Assembly: GCA_040881785.1 (NCBI GenBank)
Contig: JBBECO010000085.1
Span: forward strand, 1 to 5,422
Direction: 5' to 3'
From: JACDCA01 sp040881785
GTDB taxonomy: Bacteria > Acidobacteriota > Vicinamibacteria > Vicinamibacterales > 2-12-FULL-66-21
DNA length: 5,422 nucleotides
Positions 1 through 5,422 of this stretch are shown here, one piece after another; position 1 is the stretch's first letter, and each line of letters opens with the position of its first letter. A program made the translations under genes and the position numbers. Under the pieces are notes generated by a model. It saw only the letters and a program-made list of their open reading frames with translations, was not told where the DNA came from and made no database searches.

Positions 1-4
1 GAGT

Positions 5-25
5 CCGAGGGGCGAAGCCCCTCGG
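5..25. repeat. perfect GC-rich hairpin, 9-bp stem with GAA loop
   Basis: Arms CCGAGGGGC (5-13) and GCCCCTCGG (17-25) pair perfectly around a 3-base GAA loop. No T-run follows on the plus strand (TGAGACAAGG), so it is not a classical intrinsic terminator in that direction. It could end an upstream gene outside the window without a U-tract, or be a copy of a dispersed palindromic (REP-like) element. Only one copy is visible here, so the repeat nature is not shown. Confidence 0.6.
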
Positions 26-85
26 TGAGACAAGGAGGCGATACAATCCGGCAACCTGTGCCGCATGACGGGCCACAGGTATCCA

Positions 86-92
86 GGGGAGG
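86..92 (+). promoter_or_regulatory. ribosome binding site fixing the cytochrome start at GTG 97
   Basis: The purine run GGGGAGG lies 4 bases before GTG 97 and is a strong Shine-Dalgarno match. It favours GTG 97 over the in-frame GTG at 25, which would place 24 polar residues ahead of the signal peptide. A TACAAT at 42-47 resembles a -10 box, but I see no matching -35 at normal spacing, so no promoter is called. Confidence 0.6.
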
Positions 93-96
93 TCTC

Positions 97-1614
97 GTGA
101 TCCGGCACATCATCTGCGTCCTGGCGTGCCTGCATGCCCTGACCATCGTGGGTCGTGTGCAGAGCGACGTTCCGCGGATCTGGGATGACGAGGCGCTGAA
201 AGACTGGGCGACGCCCATCGCCGCGCTGAAGGTGCGGCCGGGCCACTACTCCGCGGCGGATTACTACAGCGTGCCGGCCGACAACCTTCAGACCTACCCC
301 GTCTATCAACTCGATCGCGAGCCGGCGGGTTACTGGGATCGGCTTCGGAAGGAACAACCCCGGCCCCTGGTGGACGCCGCTGCGATGCGCACACAGGCCG
401 ACTGGATCGCCGCCGGTGAGCGTGCGTTTCTCGAGCTCGACGCGATCGAGGGGCGCACGTCGAATCCCGCGATCCTCGACCGGGTGCGCGGCCCTGGCGG
501 CCTGCAGGGGTTGCCGACGTTGCCCGACGGGAGCGTGGTCGGCCTGCGGTGGGTTGTGACGAAGGCCGGCGTGCAGCTCTCGGCGGGGGCCTGCATCAAC
601 TGTCACTTCCAGGTCCGCCCGGACGGGACGCTCGACGTGCCCGGGCCTGCCGGTCCACCACCGCCCGACTCGCCCGCGTTTGCGCCGGGTGCCCTCGGAC
701 CCCTGCCTGCGTCGCTGGCCACCGCCGCCATACAAGCGTTCTATCTCGGCGAGCCCCCTCCGATGGCCATCTGGCGTCAGTTCACGGTGCCGTGGGCGCC
801 CGATCCGCGGGTGGAACGGCTTCGCACCGCGCCCCCCGCCGAGCTGCGGGCGACGATGACGGGCGCCACGGCGGGCTTCGGGCTGTTCCCGCGGGCCCAC
901 GCGAGCCCCTACGCGGCGCCGAAGATTCCGGATCTGACGCTGCTGCGCTACTACCGGTACATAGACGCGACCGGCACGCACCGGCTGCGCGGGCCGGAAG
1001 ACGTCGCCCGGTACGTCGCGCTCGTGACCGGAGCCGACACGATGGACTTCGGGCCGTACCGCATCCTCACCGACGAGCAGAGGCGCATGCGCGTGCGTTC
1101 GGCCGACGAAGTCCTCTACGCCATCGGGGTGTACCTGCTGTCGCTCGAGCCCCCGAAGAATCCGGATCCTCAGCCGCCCGCCCTGGTCGCGGCCGGACGC
1201 GAGCTGTTCGAGGAGGAAGGCTGCATCCGGTGTCACGCGCCGCCGAATTACACGAGCGGCAAGCTCACGCTCGCCGCCGGTTTCGAGCCGCCGGCGGACC
1301 ATCCGGATGCGGCGTGGATCGAGCCGCGCACGGTGGAGACGGATCCCGCGCTGGCGTTGCAGACGCGGAAGGGGACCGGCTTCTACAAGATCCCGAGTCT
1401 GCGCGGCGTCTGGCGGCGGCCCCGGCTGCTCCACGACGCGTCGGTCGGCAGCCTCGAGGAGATGTTCGATCGCGGACGCCTGGAGCCGACCCATCTCGTC
1501 GGCGGGGCCAGGGGCCTGGCCGAACCGCGCCGCGCAATCCCCGGACACCGCTTCGGCCTCTTCATTTCGGCGGAGGAGAAGAAGGCGCTGCTCGCGTTTC
1601 TGCGCAGCCTGTAG
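97..1614 (+). CDS. secreted di-haem c-type cytochrome, CcpA/MauG-like superfamily
   Basis: Predicted 505-residue exported redox protein. Counting from GTG 97, residues 1-22 form a short basic start plus hydrophobic stretch typical of a Sec signal peptide. Two CxxCH haem c motifs are visible: CINCH at 166-170 and CIRCH at 376-380. The C-terminal part carries a block typical of bacterial di-haem peroxidases/MauG proteins: KIPSLRGVW, then LLHDASVGSLEEMFDRG with His446, ending in EEKKALLAFLRSL. Family members act in the periplasm on hydrogen peroxide or as oxidases/oxygenases; the substrate here cannot be read from sequence. The two haem motifs are about 210 residues apart, wider than I recall for CcpA or MauG and closer to RoxA-type proteins. 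Axial ligands were not assigned. The gene appears monocistronic: 121 bases separate it from the next start. Secretion and haem binding are well supported; the exact enzyme class is not. Confidence 0.85.
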   Translation: MIRHIICVLACLHALTIVGRVQSDVPRIWDDEALKDWATPIAALKVRPGHYSAADYYSVPADNLQTYPVYQLDREPAGYWDRLRKEQPRPLVDAAAMRTQADWIAAGERAFLELDAIEGRTSNPAILDRVRGPGGLQGLPTLPDGSVVGLRWVVTKAGVQLSAGACINCHFQVRPDGTLDVPGPAGPPPPDSPAFAPGALGPLPASLATAAIQAFYLGEPPPMAIWRQFTVPWAPDPRVERLRTAPPAELRATMTGATAGFGLFPRAHASPYAAPKIPDLTLLRYYRYIDATGTHRLRGPEDVARYVALVTGADTMDFGPYRILTDEQRRMRVRSADEVLYAIGVYLLSLEPPKNPDPQPPALVAAGRELFEEEGCIRCHAPPNYTSGKLTLAAGFEPPADHPDAAWIEPRTVETDPALALQTRKGTGFYKIPSLRGVWRRPRLLHDASVGSLEEMFDRGRLEPTHLVGGARGLAEPRRAIPGHRFGLFISAEEKKALLAFLRSL

Positions 1615-1688
1615 GCCGTCAGATCTCCACAGGTCCCGGCCGACGACGACCGTTCGACGCGCGCCGGGCCGGACGGCTCGGCACTTGC

Positions 1689-1723
1689 GTACACCTCGAT
1701 GTCAGGCGCGCCAGCCTGTGTAC
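1689..1723 (+). repeat. bulged inverted repeat just upstream of the CigR-like start
   Basis: GTACAC (1689-1694) pairs with GTGTAC (1718-1723). Nested inside, AGGC (1704-1707) pairs with GCCT (1714-1717) around a 6-base loop, leaving a 9-base bulge on the 5' side. The structure ends about 3 bases before the probable ribosome binding site TGAGG (1725-1729). It could be a leader structure of the downstream gene; it lacks a U-tract, so it is a poor terminator candidate for the cytochrome gene. In such GC-rich DNA chance pairing is common, so confidence is low. Confidence 0.3.
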
Positions 1724-1735
1724 ATGAGGTCCGCA

Positions 1736-2046
1736 ATGAAGAAAACTGCATCGTTCGCCGCTGTCTTACTGGCCGCGGTCGCCCTGGCCGCTCCATCGGC
1801 GGCCGGGCTGGACTGGGAGGGTCAGGGACGTGGCCGCGGTCAGTCCGCCAAGCCCAGCAAGCCGGAGCAGAAGGGCCAGAAGGCCGCCTCGAAGGCTGCG
1901 AAGAAAGCCGACAAGGACGACCCGGCGTTCGACCGCGATCGCCACGTCCTTGTGATCCGGGACTATCGTACGGAAGGTCTGCCTCCGGGGCTCGCGAAGC
2001 GCGCATCGCTGCCGCCCGGCCTTCGCAAGCAGCTCGTCGAACGCGG
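1736..2046 (+). CDS. CigR/RcnB-like small secreted protein, 3' end lost in assembly gap
   Basis: The visible 104 residues start at ATG 1736, preceded by TGAGG at 1725-1729 with 6 bases spacing; an in-frame ATG at 1724 is possible but would overlap that site. Residues 1-23 are a textbook Sec signal peptide (MKK, hydrophobic core, then APSAAG before a likely cleavage). Residues 33-62 form a low-complexity Lys/Ala/Gln-rich basic linker. Residues 68-80 (DRHVLVIRDYRTE) lead into two LPPGLxK motifs at 82-88 and 92-98, ten residues apart. Tandem LPPGL motifs after a charged linker are characteristic, from memory, of the CigR family (named after a Salmonella anti-virulence protein) and of related RcnB-like periplasmic proteins. 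Function in environmental bacteria is unknown. The ORF runs into Ns at codon 104 (GGN, still Gly), so the C-terminus and stop are missing. Exported status is solid; the family call is moderate. Confidence 0.65.
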
Positions 2047-2146
2047 NNNNNNNNNNNNNNNNNNNNNNNNNNNNNNNNNNNNNNNNNNNNNNNNNNNNNN
2101 NNNNNNNNNNNNNNNNNNNNNNNNNNNNNNNNNNNNNNNNNNNNNN
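2047..2146. other. assembly gap, 100 Ns
   Basis: Exactly 100 consecutive Ns, the conventional placeholder for a gap of unknown length, so the true distance may differ. It hides the 3' ends of two convergent genes, the CigR-like gene entering from the left and the MBL hydrolase from the right, and probably their terminators. Any reading frame spanning it is an artefact of translating Ns. Confidence 0.98.
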
Positions 2147-2965
2147 CACCAGCGTGCCCACGCCCGCGGCGGCGGCCACGCGGCCGACATCGGGCGCGTC
2201 GGTGTGGCTCGCCAGGATGTGGCGGACGACGGAGGCCGGCTGCGGCGCACCGGGCCGCTCCCAGTAGTCGCGTGACACGACCTCGTGGACGAGGATATCG
2301 GCGCCGCGCGCGAGCGCCACGACGTTCTCGGAATACCGCGTGTCGCCGGAGATCACGATCGACCGGTCACCCGTGTCGAAGCGATACGCGAACGAGTGCC
2401 GGATGGGCGGGTGATCGTTGAGCGCGGCGGTGACGCGCACGCGGTCGTCTTTGAAGATCTCACCGCCGGCCGTGATCTCGTGCGGGCGGACGAGGGGGGC
2501 GAGAGGCGGGCGCCCTTCGTCAGCCATGCGCAGCTCGATGTCATAGCGATAGGCCTCGAGCAGCGTCCCGGTCATGTCGGTCAGCGGCGGCGGACCGTAG
2601 GTGTCCACCGGCGTGCTGAGACCGGCTGTCCATCCGAGCAGAAAGAGCGGTCCGTATCCGGCGTTGTGGTCGGAATGCTGGTGCGTGAGAAACACCGCCC
2701 GCAGGTTCCGGACCGGCAGCTTCGCCAGCGCGAGCTGCCGCGCCACCCCGTCTCCGCAGTCCACGAGATAGATGCGATCGCCGGCGACGATGGCCTGGGC
2801 CGGTGCGGCGCTCCTGGCCTTCGGCGTCGGGCCGCCGGCGGTGCCGAGCAGTACGAGACGCGTGCGCGGCGGGTCCTGAGGGACCGCTCCGCCGAGCGCG
2901 GCGTACGCGAGAACGGACGATCCGGCGACGAGGAAGCCGCGGCGGGACACGGGTGGGTGCGTCAT
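2147..2965 (-). CDS. Tat-exported MBL-fold metallo-hydrolase, C-terminus lost in gap
   Basis: 273 residues are visible from ATG 2965. The start is chosen because residues 7-29 then form a twin-arginine signal (SRRGFLVAG followed by an Ala/Leu-rich segment); GTG 3001 in frame would add 12 unneeded residues. No clear Shine-Dalgarno precedes it. The metallo-beta-lactamase metal motif HxHxDH is intact at 95-100 (THQHSDH). Further probable metal or active-site elements follow: His185 in NDHPP, Asp208 in SGDT, His227 in LVHE and His254 in SHT. This order resembles the RNase Z/arylsulfatase AtsA-like branch of MBL proteins, but Tat export argues for an extracytoplasmic hydrolase rather than tRNA processing. 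The terminal His expected just after GVGTLV falls in the gap. Folding and metal loading before Tat export would fit a zinc enzyme. Substrate unknown. It is divergent from the toxin-antitoxin operon and convergent with the CigR-like gene. Confidence 0.85.
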
Positions 2966-3015
2966 GCCGGACAGTATCCGCGAAGAACTGACGCCGAGCA
3001 CCCAGCACGGCTTCC

Positions 3016-3044
3016 TTGACAGACCGCCGGTAAGACACTATCTT
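3016..3044 (+). promoter_or_regulatory. sigma70-type promoter of the toxin-antitoxin operon
   Basis: A perfect -35 hexamer TTGACA (3016-3021) is followed, after exactly 17 bases, by a -10 hexamer TATCTT (3039-3044; 4 of 6 to TATAAT, including T1, A2 and T6). The predicted transcription start, about 7 bases on, falls at or next to 3051, the first base of the antitoxin GTG codon. It is the best promoter match I see in the window and sits where an autoregulated TA promoter is expected. Confidence 0.7.
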
Positions 3045-3047
3045 ACC
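3029..3047. promoter_or_regulatory. palindromic operator overlapping the -10 box
   Basis: GGTAAGA (3029-3035) and TCTTACC (3041-3047) form a perfect 7-bp inverted repeat with a 5-base CACTA spacer. It overlaps the whole -10 box and ends 3 bases before the antitoxin start. AbrB-fold antitoxins, alone or with their toxin, usually bind palindromes in their own promoter and repress it; binding here would block RNA polymerase. The assignment as operator is inference from position and symmetry. Confidence 0.65.
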
Positions 3048-3050
3048 TTC

Positions 3051-3278
3051 GTGAAGACCACAGTGTCCTCGAAGGGTCAGATCGTGCTGCCGGCCGCCCT
3101 GCGCGAGCTGGACAGGATCGAGGCGGGCCAGGAGTTCGACGTCGAACGGATGGCGCCCGGTGAGTATCGGATTGTCCGGCGCCCGCCGGACAACGACGGC
3201 ATCGTGGACTGGCTGCTGGCCTGCCCCGCGAAGGGCTACTTCGTGCCGATCGAGTCGGAATCCACCGACACCCTGTGA
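3051..3278 (+). CDS. vapB: AbrB/MazE/SpoVT-family antitoxin (VapB-type)
   Basis: A 75-residue antitoxin. Residues 1-44 are a typical AbrB swapped-hairpin DNA-binding domain: KTTVSSKGQIVLPAALREL, then IEAGQEFDVERM and EYRIVRR. Residues 50-75 (from IVDWLLACPAKGYF to the end) are the expected toxin-binding tail. GTG 3051 is chosen because the domain normally begins with this MKTTVSSKGQ pattern; an upstream in-frame start at 2964 would translate the promoter and operator. No Shine-Dalgarno precedes the GTG, and the predicted transcript starts at this codon, suggesting leaderless translation. It should neutralise the PIN toxin encoded immediately downstream (4-base overlap) and, with it, repress the operon through the palindrome at 3029-3047. 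The protein family is clear; binding and leaderless initiation are inferred. Confidence 0.9.
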   Translation: MKTTVSSKGQIVLPAALRELDRIEAGQEFDVERMAPGEYRIVRRPPDNDGIVDWLLACPAKGYFVPIESESTDTL

Positions 3279-3712
3279 AGTACCTCGTCGACGCGAACGT
3301 CCTCAGCGAGCCCACCAAGCCGGTTCCCCATCTGCCGGTCGTGCAGTGGCTGCGGCAGCATGAGCGGGACCTGGCGGTCGATCCGTTCATCCTCGGCGAG
3401 ATCCGCTACGGCATCTTGCTCCTGCCGCGCAGCGCCCGCCGGACACGGCTGGAGCAGTGGTTCGAGCGCGGTGTGGCCCGCGTGCGGTGCCTGCCCTGGG
3501 ACGCCGACACCGGTCAGCGCTGGGCCCAATTACTCGCGAAGCTGCGCGCGTCTGGAAAGGCGATGCCGATCAAAAACAGCCTCGTGGCCGCGACGGCCCT
3601 TGCCTACGACCTGACGCTGGTCACGCGGAACCGCACCGACTTCGCCAACGCGGGCGTCCGGATCATCGATCCGTTCCTGGCCCGACCCCAATCGGCGCCT
3701 CCCGGTGTCTAA
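3275..3712 (+). CDS. vapC: PIN-domain toxin, VapC/FitB-like, with Asn at the usual third catalytic Asp
   Basis: A 145-residue PIN-domain protein, the normal length for VapC toxins. Its GTG start overlaps the antitoxin stop as GTGA (3275-3278) with no Shine-Dalgarno, so translation is probably coupled to the antitoxin. PIN landmarks: Asp6 in YLVDANVLSE, Glu42 in LGEIRYGI, and TRNRTDF with Asn119/Asp122 near the end. At the third acidic position, where this family usually reads PIKDS, the sequence has PIKNS with Asn101 (codon AAC at 3575-3577; GAC would give Asp). VapC toxins are Mg2+-dependent ribonucleases cutting tRNA or rRNA, and these acidic residues hold the metal. The change may weaken or abolish activity, or mark a natural subgroup; sequence alone cannot decide. 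The domain normally ends near IIDPF (130-134); the last 11 residues, LARPQSAPPGV, may come from the neighbouring sequence at a recombination junction. Confidence 0.9.
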   Translation: MKYLVDANVLSEPTKPVPHLPVVQWLRQHERDLAVDPFILGEIRYGILLLPRSARRTRLEQWFERGVARVRCLPWDADTGQRWAQLLAKLRASGKAMPIKNSLVAATALAYDLTLVTRNRTDFANAGVRIIDPFLARPQSAPPGV

Positions 3713-3747
3713 TCTCCATCGATGGGGGATCTGGCGCGCGAGCCGCG

Positions 3748-5343
3748 GTGGCGCCCTTCGTTGCGGGAGCGCTCCTGGTCCTCCTGATCGCCGGCGCCAA
3801 CGTGTCGGGGCTGCTCGTCGCGCGCGCGTCGTCCCGCGCCCGCGAGTTCGCCGTCCGCCGGGCGCTCGGCGGCGGCACCGCGCACCTGGTGCGGGCCTCG
3901 CTCGCCGAGAGCGCCGCGATCGCGCTGTGCGGATGGGCGCTCGGGCTGTGGTTTGCGCACCTCGTGATTCGCGGCTTCACGTTCTTCGGCGCCGACGCCA
4001 TGGCGAACCTCCAGAGCGCACGACTCGACGGCCCGGTGATCGCGGGCAGCCTCCTGCTCGCGGCCATCGTGGCGCTCGGGAGCGGCGCGGCGCCGGCCGT
4101 GCGCGCGCTGCGCAGTGAATCGGGCGCCGCGCTGAAGCAGACGCCCGGGCGGGCTGGCGGGCAGGGCCGTGCGCTCCGGGGCACCCTCGTCGTGGCGCAG
4201 ATCGCGCTGACCATCGTGCTGCTCGTGTCCGCCGGGCTGTTGACGCGAACGGTGATGAGGATCGTGGCGTCGGAGCGCGGCTTCGAGCTGCGGAACGGCA
4301 TGGCGACGCGTTTGATACTGTCAGAGACGACCCGCTTCAACGTCCGGGAGCGCGCGCCCTTCGTGGAACGCCTGGTGTCGGACGTGCGCGCGCTGCCGGG
4401 CGTCGTGGCGGCAGGTGTCGGCAGCGACCTGCCGCCGAGGGGCGCGCAGCTGATGATGACGATCCGCGTCGTGAGGAACGATCGCGACGAGACGTTTGCC
4501 CTGGCCCTGGCGGCGGTGACGCCAGGTTATCTCGAAGCGATAGGGGCGACGCTCGTGCGCGGCCGCTTCCTCGAGGACCGCGATCGCGCCGAGAGCGTGC
4601 CGGCGGTGGTCATCACCGAGGAGGCGGCGCGGCAGCTGTTCTTCGAGCGCGATCCTGTCGGCGATTATTGGCCCGCCACGATCCCGACGCCCAACGGACC
4701 CGTGAAGCCGCTGATCGTGGGCGTCATCCGCGACGTGAAGTACGGTGGCCTGGACCGCGAGGCTCCGGCCGCAATCTTCACCGGGTGGGAGCGGCTCGCG
4801 CCGAGCCAGGCCTATCTCGTCGTCCGGACGACCGGTGAGCCGCTGGCCGTGGCGCCGGCCGTCCGGCAGACGCTCCAGCGGCTCGAGCCGTCGCTGCCGC
4901 TGTTCCCGGCGCAGTCGCTCGAGGAGGTGGTGGCCGGATCCATGGCCGAGCGGCGGCTGCGCCTGGAGCTCGCAGCCGTCTTTGCCGCGCTCGCGCTCGT
5001 GCTCGCGGCCGTCGCGCTCTGGGGGGCCATGGCGCAGAGCGTGCTCGATCGGCGGCGCGAGCTGGCGATCCGGCTGGCGCTCGGATCCAGTGAAACCGGG
5101 GCCGTCGGTCTGCTGATGCGCAGCGGAGGCATGCTCGTGCTCGCCGGGGTCGTGATCGGTACGGCGGGCGCGTTCGTGTCCGCACGGACCCTGCGGCACC
5201 TTCTGCACGGTGTCGCCCCGTTCGATCCGCTGACGTTCGTCGCCGGCATCGGCCTCGCCACCGCGGTGTCGCTGCTCGCCTGCTATCTGCCCGCGCGCCG
5301 CGCGGCGTCCATCAGTCCTGCGGAGCTGTTGCGCGAAGGCTGA
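3748..5343 (+). CDS. N-terminally truncated ADOP-like ABC-type permease (FtsX + MacB_PCD + FtsX)
   Basis: About 531 residues from a possible GTG at 3748; the true start is uncertain, with no convincing ribosome binding site. Visible parts: a first FtsX-like core with membrane segments near 5-24, 53-74 and 95-115, including GANVSGLLVARASSRAREFAVRRALG; a further membrane segment at 145-166; a MacB-type periplasmic domain about 180-400, with PGYLEAIGATLVRGR (259-273) and IVGVIRDVKYGG (323-334); and a second FtsX core with segments near 407-428, 457-478 and 495-514, ending PARRAASISPAELLREG. Full ADOP-type permeases, common in Acidobacteriota, run to roughly 800 residues and begin with a membrane helix and a first periplasmic domain; both are missing. 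The open frame continues upstream only as an unrelated shadow of the toxin gene. Such proteins probably act with MacB-like ATPases or alone at the membrane. Likely a 5'-deleted remnant, although the remaining frame is intact and free of stops. Confidence 0.75.
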   Translation: MAPFVAGALLVLLIAGANVSGLLVARASSRAREFAVRRALGGGTAHLVRASLAESAAIALCGWALGLWFAHLVIRGFTFFGADAMANLQSARLDGPVIAGSLLLAAIVALGSGAAPAVRALRSESGAALKQTPGRAGGQGRALRGTLVVAQIALTIVLLVSAGLLTRTVMRIVASERGFELRNGMATRLILSETTRFNVRERAPFVERLVSDVRALPGVVAAGVGSDLPPRGAQLMMTIRVVRNDRDETFALALAAVTPGYLEAIGATLVRGRFLEDRDRAESVPAVVITEEAARQLFFERDPVGDYWPATIPTPNGPVKPLIVGVIRDVKYGGLDREAPAAIFTGWERLAPSQAYLVVRTTGEPLAVAPAVRQTLQRLEPSLPLFPAQSLEEVVAGSMAERRLRLELAAVFAALALVLAAVALWGAMAQSVLDRRRELAIRLALGSSETGAVGLLMRSGGMLVLAGVVIGTAGAFVSARTLRHLLHGVAPFDPLTFVAGIGLATAVSLLACYLPARRAASISPAELLREG

Positions 5344-5362
5344 GACAGGTGGCAGGCTGTCT
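5343..5362 (+). terminator. weak possible terminator hairpin at the end of the permease
   Basis: AGACAG (5343-5348) pairs with CTGTCT (5357-5362) around an 8-base loop, followed by a loosely T-rich TCTTCC. The stem is short and overlaps the stop codon, so this is only a candidate. The rest of the tail to 5422 shows a CCGGCCGG palindrome (5395-5402) and a TTTT at 5417-5420, but no strong hairpin and no gene. Confidence 0.2.
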
Positions 5363-5422
5363 TCTTCCGCCTGAGAGCAACCTTGGGAAGCTACCGGCCG
5401 GAGTCGGACTGAACTCTTTTGT

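Noticed and set aside
549..1727. Long plus-strand frame of 392 residues inside the cytochrome gene
   Set aside because: Arg/Ala/Gly-rich composition with no domain pattern, fully overlapping the CxxCH-containing frame; a typical GC-rich shadow.
1307..2275. Plus-strand frame covering the end of the cytochrome, the CigR-like gene and sequence past the gap
   Set aside because: Before 1736 it is a high-GC shadow of the cytochrome in another frame, and after the Ns it is antisense to the hydrolase; only 1736-2046 is supported.
2973..2979. Minus-strand -10-like GATACT ahead of the MBL hydrolase
   Set aside because: Only 4 of 6 matches and no credible -35 hexamer at 17 bases; too weak to call a promoter.
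1766..3001. Continuous minus-strand frame of 411 residues joining the MBL hydrolase to sequence left of the gap
   Set aside because: It reads through 100 Ns of unknown true length, and its left part is antisense to a well-supported signal-peptide gene; only 2147-2965 is real coding sequence.
2285..3019. Plus-strand frame opposite the MBL hydrolase
   Set aside because: The opposite strand carries the HxHxDH motif and Tat signal; this frame has no recognisable features.
2964..3050. Longer antitoxin with start at 2964
   Set aside because: It would translate through the -35, operator and -10, and would add residues absent from AbrB-fold antitoxins, which normally begin at the KTTVSSKGQ block.
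3457..3747. Upstream extension of the permease frame into the toxin gene
   Set aside because: The extension is an out-of-frame shadow of the PIN toxin, with no permease-like sequence before about 3735.
2966..3750. Target-site duplication or terminal repeats flanking the toxin-antitoxin module
   Set aside because: I compared the flanks by eye and found no convincing direct or inverted repeat pair and no transposase or integrase, so no mobile element is called.
4321..5208. Minus-strand frame opposite the permease
   Set aside because: His/Arg/Gln-rich shadow with no domain; the plus-strand frame shows clear FtsX and MacB-type periplasmic segments.

Overview
The window is GC-rich, about two thirds G+C by eye, with long open shadow frames. 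It contains one run of exactly 100 Ns at 2047-2146, so it is a piece of a scaffolded draft or metagenome-derived genome. The duplicated FtsX/MacB_PCD permease architecture at the right end resembles the 'acidobacterial duplicated orphan permease' (ADOP) family. Together with the base composition and the other genes, this suggests Acidobacteriota, possibly Vicinamibacteria. That placement is inference from protein style; no rRNA or marker gene is present.

Layout from left to right: a perfect GC-rich hairpin (5-25); a secreted di-haem c-type cytochrome of the CcpA/MauG superfamily (97-1614, +); a short intergenic stretch with a bulged inverted repeat; the 5' part of a small secreted CigR/RcnB-like protein (1736-2046, +); the assembly gap; the 5' three quarters or so of a Tat-exported metallo-beta-lactamase-fold hydrolase on the minus strand (2965 down to 2147); a divergent promoter/operator region; a compact VapBC-type toxin-antitoxin operon (AbrB-fold antitoxin 3051-3278, PIN-domain toxin 3275-3712); an N-terminally truncated ADOP-like permease (about 3748-5343, +); and a short tail with a weak possible terminator.

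The cytochrome, CigR-like protein and MBL hydrolase are all predicted to leave the cytoplasm, but nothing ties them into one pathway. The CigR-like gene and the hydrolase converge, and both lose their 3' ends in the gap. The toxin-antitoxin pair is the one clear functional unit. It has a near-consensus sigma70-type promoter whose -10 box is covered by a perfect 7-bp inverted repeat, a predicted leaderless GTG start for the antitoxin, and a 4-base GTGA overlap coupling toxin to antitoxin.

The points most worth a second look are an Asp-to-Asn change at the usual third catalytic position of the toxin, and the sharp junction where the toxin gene abuts a permease that has lost its first periplasmic domain. 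I did not find a convincing wholly new system in this window.
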